A stretch of DNA of 64,000 nucleotides from contig MCFE01000334.1 in the NCBI GenBank assembly GCA_002104905.1, positions 1 through 64,000 of the forward strand, read 5' to 3'. Numbering within the stretch: the first letter of the stretch is position 1; each line of letters starts with the position of its first letter. Below are positions 55,185 through 64,000 of this stretch, in pieces. The position numbers were made by a program, and so were the translations under genes. The notes beneath the pieces were generated by a model that was given only the letters and a program-made list of their open reading frames with translations, did not search any database and was not told the origin of the DNA. This DNA is from Basidiobolus meristosporus CBS 931.73 (taxonomy: Eukaryota; Basidiobolomycota; Basidiobolomycetes; Basidiobolales; Basidiobolaceae).

Positions 55185-56051
55185 TTACGAATAGTTGCAC
55201 ATATCCATCACAGAAAGTCGCCGCGAGAGGCCCGGCTTACAGGTGGCTTCGGCGCTATACGAGGGGTTCTCGATGGCATGGGCCACACCGGAGTCTTCCT
55301 CGCGAACGGCGGTCAGGGTGTTTTGTGCGCGAGGGATCTGGCGGATCGAATTCAACTCGGCTAGGTGCATCAAAGATATGCTTTGCTGTGCGTGGATCTG
55401 TTCATTCTTAAGTAGGTTTGGGTCAAGAGAGAAGCGCCGCTTTAGGGAGGGGTGATCGTGGACATTGGTGACTGTGGTGGGCTGCGAGAACCGGCGTTTC
55501 AAGAGGCTGCTCCTTGCCGACGAGGCCTCGAACATGTCCATGGACTTGAGCTCGGTAATGGGCGACAGTTTGTGATAGAACAGAGAGTCCGAGGTAGGCT
55601 GGAAAGGAGGTAGAATCGGTTGGCTAGGAGATAGATTGATTCCGATGGAGTCAAGAAGATTTGATGATTGGGATAAATCAGTGGTGGGAATGTGGGCAGG
55701 CTTGTTGGAATTCTTCCTTCGACTCCCGGATGATAAGCTGGTCATCAGTCCAGAGAGGGGAGGCTTCCCTGTTCTGCTACTGTGCGTTTGGACATGTTGC
55801 ATCATATTATCAAATCTACTGAATATTCTACTACAATTGGGGATAATGCATTGAAAGGGTTTTTCTCCGGTGTGCTTACGCTCATGTCTTGCCAAGTGCT
55901 CGGACCTTGTGAAAACCATTCGACAGTCGCCAAAAGTGCACTGGAAAATCTTTGGCTTGTGCGGCTCCCCGTTGCGCCCCCTGGTCTGGCGTTTTTTCGA
56001 CATGGAAGGAAAGGGTTCTTGAGAAGAGGTGGAATTATGGCTAGCATTCAT
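55185..56051 (-). CDS. C2H2 zinc-finger transcription factor with PKA-type sites
   Basis: Single exon, 288 residues, ATG at 56,051. After a basic N-terminus ([10 protein letters not shown]) two C2H2 fingers follow at about residues 38-60 (C-x4-C-x12-H-x3-[15 protein letters not shown]) and 68-90 ([14 protein letters not shown]), joined by TGEKPF. Finger helices with RSEHLAR and RFDNMMQ resemble Msn2/Rsv1/Usv1-type fungal stress and nutrient regulators. The rest is Ser/Pro-rich with three RRxS sites (RRFSQP, RRFSLD, RRLSVM), consensus targets of protein kinase A. DNA binding is clear; target genes and the exact orthologue are inference. Confidence 0.8.
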   Translation of the reverse strand: MNASHNSTSSQEPFPSMSKKRQTRGRNGEPHKPKIFQCTFGDCRMVFTRSEHLARHERKHTGEKPFQCIIPNCSRIFSRFDNMMQHVQTHSSRTGKPPLSGLMTSLSSGSRRKNSNKPAHIPTTDLSQSSNLLDSIGINLSPSQPILPPFQPTSDSLFYHKLSPITELKSMDMFEASSARSSLLKRRFSQPTTVTNVHDHPSLKRRFSLDPNLLKNEQIHAQQSISLMHLAELNSIRQIPRAQNTLTAVREEDSGVAHAIENPSYSAEATCKPGLSRRLSVMDMCNYS

Positions 56052-58600
56052 GATGCGAATATTCAACGTAGGAAATGCTTCTGGCCGTGACCGGATATAT
56101 TTGCCTTATTCAAAGGAGTGAGAAGGAAGTTGAATGGGTGGCGAAGCGGAAGAAACCTCTATTTATAATGAAAGCCATCTGGGGCTCAGAATCGTGGACG
56201 TGGTAGATCGGATCAAGAAGGCAGCCAAGAGAGGGTTAGGACGCACTTGGCCTCGTCAGTTGAGATCTCATATATTCTTCATAAATAAAAGTGGATGAGG
56301 TGCTATTTCTGCAGATTCCCTGGGATCACCCGAGGCTGTCTATTCACTAGATCGACTGTATGGAGCGCAGTAAAACAGAGGATTTGGAAAAGGCTACCAA
56401 CCCGTTGCATCTCAGTAAAACCTGATTGCCCACTGCTGAATGTAGGAAGATCATCCAATTATACGTCAGTTGAGCCTGGTCACACTCAATTAATGCAGCT
56501 TGGCCCGCTATGCAAAATGGAATCGATCATCACAAAGATGCGAGTATTCCTGGATCTTGTCAGGAACCCTCTTTCCATTCGAACGTTGCCCTCACACCAC
56601 GAGCATCGGGCAGCCCAGTGGGCAGCTCGTTTTGTTCAGATTGCGAGGATTATTCAGCTGGCTTGACATAATTTCAAGGAGTAATTGGGCCACCTGGCGG
56701 GCAAGGTGATCGCCGAGAGCAGCCTGTACTCGAATCTTAATCTATGACTCTGGCTGGCCGTCCATGAAATCTTCCCACTCCTAGATCGCTTGACCTTGAG
56801 CGTCTCCATGCTCTTATCAGTCTGCTTGTGGCACACACCACACCAATGTGTTGAGCCGATTCAGCATGCAGGCCTCATCCGATTGTCGAGCGATAAGACT
56901 GCACACCAGAGGCATCCACTCGCAGTTACCGTCGAGCACGGCGAGTGAGGCCAAACCGGGGTTTCAACAGAGTTATGCTGAATGCCGCCCAAACCTTACT
57001 GCCCCTTGCTACTGGGCCAGTGTAGATGCGCGTCGTCCCAGCAGAGATAAGAAATGGCCTACGGGAACCTGGCCTAGGGAACGGCGTGCTGCGGGAAGCA
57101 AGCGTCGACGAGGGTTAGGGCTCAGGGTGGAATGTGGAGGGTGCGATTGGCCAGCCGCCAGCCGCACCAAACAATGTCATCTAGGATGGAATGATCCAAG
57201 TCTATTTGGCAGCAGTGCCTCTGGATCCGATTCAAAGGAGATTAGCCAAATGTTTACAAGCGTTTAACATTGTGTAATGACCGAACAAGACAGTTTCACT
57301 CGAGGAGATTTCTAATCACTGAAGAATTGATCTCAATAGCAGCATTTCGCATAAGTTGCCTCAAACATCCCTGGATTTCAGATTCTCAGAACCGATTCAC
57401 TTTGCAGAGATATACACGTTATGACTAGAGCGGCCATTCAAATGACTTCAGTGTTCTAGTCACCTTTGAGACTTGACCTGATGGGGATGAGGATTCCCAG
57501 TCCTCCATATTCTGTACTTTGTATTCCGTAACCAATATAAATAAACGTTGGAGTACACTACCAGGTCAGTCAGAGAATGCTCGAATCAGCGACTCCTGCT
57601 AAATCGAGTTCCAGCGTTCTCAGTGACATAACACCCATCCAAATCCAGCGCCCAAATCCATTCACACACTACTGATTAATTGCTCCCAGCAGAGAGCTCG
57701 ATGGAGACTGCTGAGCCGAGGATGATAAATGGAGTGGATTCTTGTTCTAATCAACTTCCCAATCAAGCAACCACCCATTTGACTAGGGCACAACGCTGGG
57801 CATCTTCCACCTGCTTTGCCTGCCCATTCATGCACGTTGACTGCCGATACCATCGCCAGAAGGTGCAACCCTCTCACGCAGGGCATCGTTGTCCAGAATA
57901 CTGGGCTAAATAGCCTTCTTGGGGCCAGTGGCCGCACTGGAGAGTCATAGCAGATGGGTTTGGCTAAATTGGGCTTGAGCATCGCAACACCAAGCAAATA
58001 TGGGTTAGGCATCGGAAATATATAAATAGCACTGTTCTATAGGATTCCCCCTTGACGACCCTACTGATTTGTACCTGTACGGGAATTCATGTTACTAGCC
58101 CAAGCACCAGACAACACAGTGTTGGTTACAATATCGGCTTCATTGGGCTCATCTGTATGCAGGTATCCTTTCAAGGGATGAGAAGATATGGTTGCTTTTG
58201 CGGCAGATGCCCTGAATACTGATGCCTGATGCTTTACCCCTGACTGGGCCTGCTAAAGCCACCGTGCTCCTTAGGGTGCCTTGGTTGTTTTCCGGTGTCC
58301 GAGATTAATAAGCTTACCTCTTGTGGATTGTTCGCTACACAGAAACCTTGTCAGTTAGGCACCAATTCATGATCCAATCACAGTATTGTCCTGAGCTAAT
58401 TTGCTGGAGATTCCCAAGCTTAATCATCAAAATTAGCCGGCCGTTATCGATGACGACCTCAATATTTAGGCATACAGGAAAAAGGTTGCTATACCCAACC
58501 TTGTGCATCGTTACTGAAGCTCGCACATAATACTTGTGTGCCTGTGTGCCATAAGAGCTAGAGTGAAATCATTGATGCTACACTTCTCACGTTGGTCTTC
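56052..58600. other. Intergenic region, no gene seen
   Basis: Upstream of the zinc-finger gene. Open frames at 56,295-56,666, 56,848-57,267 and 57,662-58,012 lack recognisable motifs or codon patterns. Composition falls towards AT-rich near 58,300. Confidence 0.45.
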
Positions 58601-61454
58601 ACATTGATCCTGAGCATATGATTTCTATCCATCAATTCCTGCTGCAGTGATCTGGCGGGATTGATTTTCCATCAGGCGCTTGACGATACTCTACATATAA
58701 ATATATATGTAATGACCCAGAATCAGAACCGGTGTTTTCAATGGAATTTGGTTGGTGCTGATTTTCAAGAACTTGGTTACTTCCTGTATATTCAAAGATT
58801 CGATGGAAAATCCTTCCCAACCATTGTCATCAGGCCTATTTCATTAAATACCGCTTTGTTTAATGTTGCAGGCTCCGGAATCAAATACACCATTCGTGGA
58901 ATGTACCTGCCTGTGGGGAACTTGTAGAAGCATTCATGCTATCGGTCTCAATGACCCCAAACCTTGCACACTGCCTCCCTGGCGTTTTCTCACATTGTCA
59001 GTAATTCTTTTACTCAGCTTTACAACATGTATAAATCTTGGTTTCAATCAAGGATACATATAATTGTCTACAGATTGTTTCTTACTTGCATGAGGAGTAG
59101 GATTGACAAACATTTACTGAGCCAGAAGGACCATCTAGAGATCTGGCTGGGGAGTAGTGATGATTTTGCTTTTTAGTTTGACAAGCTTATGCCAGCCATG
59201 CATTTATTTACTGTTGATATTGTATCTTGTTCCAAAATGTCTCAGAATACTTCTCTATATTCATGGGGCTAGGATACAATTAATTGAACTCAAAGTGACA
59301 ATTGGGATGCCTTGTCAAAAAATCAGGTAGAGCCTAAGTATCTCTTGAATGGCTTCTGCAAGATATTAGAAGCCCCAATATGGTAGCAAGTAATACCAAC
59401 TCTCTGACTAATCCAGAAATGCTGTAGATACAGTAAATATGACTATTAGTCTACTTCAGTAGCAATGCTCATACTACTCACCATAATAGTTAAATCCATA
59501 TCAAATTGGTATTCAACATTATGAAGCAAGATTGCTACTTCCAAGTAGATATCCTAGATCTACATCTATTTCACTCCAAGGTACATTGAACTCATTTTGG
59601 TAAGCAGCAAGAGTTGTATTATATGCCCTGGATATATGTGCTTTATATGTTTGGCTTATATCCAAAAGATTCAGATATCCTAAGAATCAATATAGCTTAT
59701 TACTATAGTATAGGAAATCTAGTCAATATCTGGCTTGTATAATATATGCCAAGTTTTTAAACTTTGAAACCTTGGAGCCCATCAAGACTCTGAATATTTC
59801 CAAAAGCCCCCAAACATTACACAAATATCCTGAAGTATAAGTTTTTCATATGGGCACAATAGATACAGGTAAATATACTAGAGTTCATCAACTTGCTTGT
59901 TATATCCTATGCTTTTCAGAGCCTTCTAACAGTACTGAGTATAATAAAGTAAGTACTCTTTAAAAACCTTATCAGTGCTATTACAGGAATATTAGGAGAG
60001 GCCCCTGCAAGTAATATGCAAGGCTTAGAGGCCACTGATCATACCTGAGAGTCTTCACAGCACAGATTACTGCTGACTCTAAATGTAGGCCAATACTTCA
60101 TGCACCAGATGTTAGAGCATATTATAGATTTAGCAACTTGATATGTTAATCTCAGATATTTTATACCTGGGATATAAACTAAGTACTTAGTATTCAATCC
60201 CACTTTTGATATGCTATATCAGACAGGGACCTCTATATAAGGCTATTTTTTCTACATTTTTTGATGCTGAGCAAATGATTTCTATATATCTCTAATACTC
60301 ATTGGTAATCTCTCCCCAGAGGAGGTAACTTTAATGATGTAATCAAGAGATCATCTTAAAGCTGAGATCCATTCACTGAGAGGTATTGATATTACTAAGT
60401 TACTTTGGATGAACAGCCCATTTAAAACTGCCCCTCAACATTCAAAAAACCTGGCCAAAATGAAGGACCCTATTTATTGGCTCTGTCCTTATATAGGTTT
60501 CTGTACATTTTGGCACCAGCCCTTACCCTATACTATTGCAGTAACTCCCTCAGAATCCACCTTCCACCTTAAGAAAAGTATTTTTCCCCACTAACAACTC
60601 TTATTCAAGTCAGCCCATAAGATCCTGTTACAATATTGCTGATGCATATATACATTTGAATCCATATCCTTCTTTGTAGCCTTTTGACTGTTTCCCCACA
60701 GTTTGTTGGAGATATATGGCTAGTAAGCCCTATGAAAAATCTCAAAGTTGGAATTCATCTGGTTTTCAGCTGGTTTTATAATGGTATTTTGATATTATTC
60801 AGCTGGTGTTTTTGGTTCAAAATTTAAATGCAATTTTTGATGGATGTAATGGGCTGCTAATTACCAAATTTGGTATGGATGCTAGTTAACCTAGTTTCCT
60901 TCTGTATAATTTGTTTGCTTGCCTACCCATAAGCTAACAACAGAGATATTGAGAGTTGTCAATTTTGAGAAGCTTAGAATTCAGCTGATATTATGATGGT
61001 ATTTTGCTGGCATTTACTTAATTTTTTTCTTAGGGTAAGTCTTGTTGGGTTGTATCTGTGGATAAAGCTGTGATGGTGTTATGGGAGCCATTCAGCAAGC
61101 TTCTGATAACTTTATCATAGCCTTGTGTTTACTAACTGCTTTTACTGCAACATGTTGCCACACCAATGGAACTGATGTTATTAAGCTATCAATTGCTTCA
61201 TAGGATCACTATGTTGCACTGTGAAATCATGCATGGCCAGTTTTCAACTTGTAATTTGCTGGCATTCTGCTGGTGTTTTTGCCGCAAATATTCAGTTTCA
61301 ATTTTTGACATAAATAAAGACCACCAGTTACCAATTTTTTACACATGCCAGTTAGCCTAATATTCCCTGGAAGTGATGTCTGCTTCTCTATTTTGAAGCT
61401 GATATGTGAGATGTTGAGATGTGTCACTTTTGGTAAAGATGGCACTCTACTGAT
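58601..61454. repeat. AT-rich decayed DNA with a dispersed repeat
   Basis: No gene is supported up to about 60,700. The segment 60,715-60,960 matches 9,360-9,610 (shared TATGAAAAATCTCAAA, TGGAATTCAT, GATGGA-GTA-TGGGC). A related weaker copy lies at 61,190-61,400. These frame the left side of unit D. Confidence 0.45.
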
Positions 61455-63805
61455 ATCCCCTATAAGAAATTATTATGATGATCCTGTCAAAAGGCTGTCA
61501 CAGATTCAAAGTCCCATGACTAAGAGGTACTGATCCTAGACACTTGATCACCTCCAACATTTGTAAGCATGGGTTGGCTATTGTCTCTTTCTCACACTCC
61601 TTACTTCCTGACTCAACTGTTTCTCTAACTTTTTATGTATACAAATTGATTTGTTTCCATTGAAGCTTCAGTTGTACCTCAATTGCTAATTGTATTGACC
61701 TATGCAAGTCCCTATACCTTGCACTACTATTAAGCCCAGCCCCACACTAAACAAGTAACTCCATTAAAATCCATCACTCAATAAGTATTTCTGCTGTAAC
61801 ACTCTGTTTCCATGACTCTGGCAGGAACCCAACAGCCTTATGCCACTGTTCATTCACTGGTTCCCACACTTCCTGGCCTTCAGCAGGCAGTGCAAAGTCT
61901 AGCACCTCATCTGCCAGTCTTAGCAATAAATCCTTGCAATGTTGAAGTGTGTTTTCTTAAGAACCGCTCTTGAAGAGGCTCTGCAACCACTTGGTGTGCC
62001 TATTAATGTTCCAAATTACACTGAAGGCATTGTGATAGTATTTTGAGTTCTTGACATTGTAGCCTTGTATGTCAGTGGGATTTCCACTTTGTTAACAATG
62101 GAGGATGTGGATGCTGTGGTAGACAAATTGCCTTTCTCTGCAAACTCATCTACCTGACTGGAGTGTAGCTTAACTGGCTGCACTTCCAACTCTTGTGAAA
62201 ACAGCTGTTTTCTTGCTGGTAATTCTTCTTGGTTATAATGTGGTTCAGTCTGCTCTGGGCTTACAGCATTAATTGGCAAGAACTACAGTTCTTTTTGTTT
62301 GCTTACATGTCTCAGGCTTGGGCAGACATTTCTCCCTTTACCTTTTCCTTTATCATTGCCATGTTGTTCACTGCTGCCTTGTCTGAGTGCTTCTTGTAAT
62401 GAACTAAATTTTCTCCTTGATAAATTCTGCTCTGACTCTTCTGTTTTGGCCTGCTTGTCCCTTACCAGCACTCTCCTGGCAACTTATTATTTCTTTACCG
62501 CTTATTTTGAGCTCTCAGCTGTGTTGTGATGGGCTCCCAAGAAAGCCACCAGTTGTATCACAGCCAGGTCCTTCACTGCTACTTTGACTGAGTGCTTCTT
62601 GAGTGGTACTATGCTTTTTCCTTCATAAATGATGTGCTGGTGCATCTGTGTCTGCCTGCTTGTCCCTTATTGGCACTCTTTTAGCTTCCTGACATCTCTT
62701 TGATGCTTGTTTGGAGCTTTCAGCCCTGCTTGTAATGGGCTCTTGAGGAAGCTGATGGTTTTTAACCATGGCACCCTTATTCTTCTGCCTTTGATACTTT
62801 CTGCTATTCTTGGGATACTTTCTTAGCATACCAATCCTGGCTCAAAATCTATTTACCCCTTTGAATCCAGGACAATACTCATGGAACAAGTCAAGCGCAT
62901 TCTGCTTGGCCTTGAGTTCCTGATGGTCCCATAGTCTGCCAGCCTTAAGGTGATGGTGTGCTAGACTTCTAACAGCCTCCTGAATATTAACCCACTCTTC
63001 ATTATTGCACTCAATAACTTCACAGATCTTCAAATTCCTTTGATTTTTATGCTTTTGTATAAACACCACATTGTCTTGCTCCCATGCTGCAGTATATTGT
63101 TCTATGAGCTTTATCTTTGGGTACTGTTATTGTACTTCAAAGACTGTATGGAGTTCCTCTGCTGTTACATATGGAAATGGCTCAATTCTTGGCTGTGACA
63201 ATGAGCTATTTGAGTCCCATCTTTGAAGCAATGATACTGCTTTCTCTACCTGAGATATTGATTGCTTTACACATATCTGCTCATCCTGTTTCTGGACTAC
63301 TTCCTGATTTCACTGGGCCATTGAATCTATCCTATCAGCCACTGCACCATATTACTTCATTAATACTTTGGTATGAGCTGACAACATACTTGCTAATATG
63401 GGTTGTGGTGATGTTATGACAGCCACTTGCCGGTCTTCAGCTGAAGGTACTGCATTTGCTACACACTCTTCTGCTTGTGCATAACAGTCAGCTTGCGGCT
63501 CTGCAGAGGTTTTCAATTGCCTACTTGACTGAGAGCCTAAGGAGTCCACATTATTACCTTCAGTGGGCACACTGTCAGCATGGCATTTTATGGATGTAAA
63601 CCTGCTTATTGCACTGAATGTCAAAGCAAGCTGTTGTCCAACAGTTCTTCTGCTACCATCAGAGGTGGGGTTTGGTTGAGAGCCAGACAACTTTGCTTTA
63701 TTTTTTGGAAGCATATATATGGAAGTGAGTCAAAGCAAAAGGGAAATAATGTTAAATATATGTGGGTATGTGGTGCCATAACTTTATCTATAATGCTTAC
63801 AATGG
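61455..63805. mobile_element. Tnp2-like DNA transposon, unit D (left half)
   Basis: This copy holds the - strand second gene without LTR insertions and therefore serves as the empty-site reference for units A and C. The transposase half would lie beyond the window or beyond the inverted solo LTR at 63,806. Confidence 0.6.
62040..63714 (-). pseudogene. Second gene of the Tnp2-like element, copy D
   Basis: Starts at 63,714 (MLPKNKAKLSGSQPN) with 120 clean codons. It continues in pieces through FIQKHKNQRNLKICEVIE and HLKAGRLWDHQELK (63,069-62,842), RKYPKNSRKYQRQKNKGA (62,829-62,623), and a Lys/Gly-rich GNDKGKGKGRNVCPSLRH (62,471-62,283). A short motif QEAL-QSSSE-PG recurs in the C-terminal half. 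Unknown function; stops and frameshifts throughout. Confidence 0.5.
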
Positions 63806-64000
63806 TATGGTGGTGTATAGGTCCAAGGGAGAGATATGTCCAACACTTCTCAGGTGTTTTGTGTGTGGGGTGTTCACTGGGTGCAATAACCTCTAGCAAA
63901 AGCTTGCTAGGAATACTTATGTTCTGTCTCTAATCTATAGTGATGGTGAATAAAACCACAAGCTTGTCAAGGGAAAACTATTGAGCTACAATCCCAACTT
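63806..64000 (-). repeat. Solo LTR, family 1, inverted, cut by the window end
   Basis: Reverse complement of the right end of 7,996-9,064 and 23,211-24,280, beginning TATGGTGGTGTATAGG and running to the last base. Confidence 0.75.

Overview
The window is fungal nuclear DNA. It has a GC-rich gene island with very short introns (about 43.4-58.6 kb). The rest is AT-rich and packed with decayed transposons, and inside one retrotransposon lies a block of DNA that looks like part of a large DNA virus. I cannot place the species. The island encodes a Skt5/Chs4-type chitin synthase activator with a CaaX end, a small cupin, an Svf1-like protein and a two-finger C2H2 factor. These fit a filamentous fungus, but none is diagnostic of a phylum.

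Layout of 0-36 kb: nested mobile DNA. A Copia element enters at base 1 and breaks at about 2,394. Its last RNase H codons and 3' LTR appear only at 34.9-35.65 kb. The 32.5 kb between them holds several copies (units A, B, C and fragments) of one DNA transposon. Each copy carries a Tnp2-like (CACTA/EnSpm, Plavaka-like) transposase on the + strand and a divergent second gene on the - strand. Solo LTRs of three families interrupt these copies. Unit B also carries a Gypsy element (10,713-22,266, - strand) with both LTRs, PBS, PPT, Gag, protease start, RNase H and integrase, but no reverse transcriptase.

Where the Gypsy reverse transcriptase should be there are 7.7 kb of different DNA (about 12,936-20,627). 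It is more AT-rich yet richer in CpG, densely coding without introns, and spaced by AT-rich tandem arrays. It encodes a poxvirus-type uracil-DNA glycosylase cut at the junction, the C-terminal part of the largest RNA polymerase subunit as a stand-alone gene, and six or so proteins I do not recognise. I read this as an endogenous fragment of a nucleocytoplasmic large DNA virus (Nucleocytoviricota) lying inside an LTR retrotransposon. Several of its genes carry a stop, a frameshift or no start codon, so it looks like a relic; the polymerase gene and a 280-residue gene are still open.

Layout of 36-64 kb: an unassigned AT-rich stretch, a second Copia element (38.4-42.3 kb) and inverted Copia relics up to the isochore edge at about 43.4 kb. 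Then come the host genes, a long intergenic stretch with a perfect 114-bp duplication, and from 58.6 kb AT-rich repeats again, ending in a fourth copy of the DNA transposon (unit D) and a solo LTR cut by the window end.

Positions, reading frames, motifs and repeat periods were read by eye. No homology search was possible, so family names rest on motif recognition.
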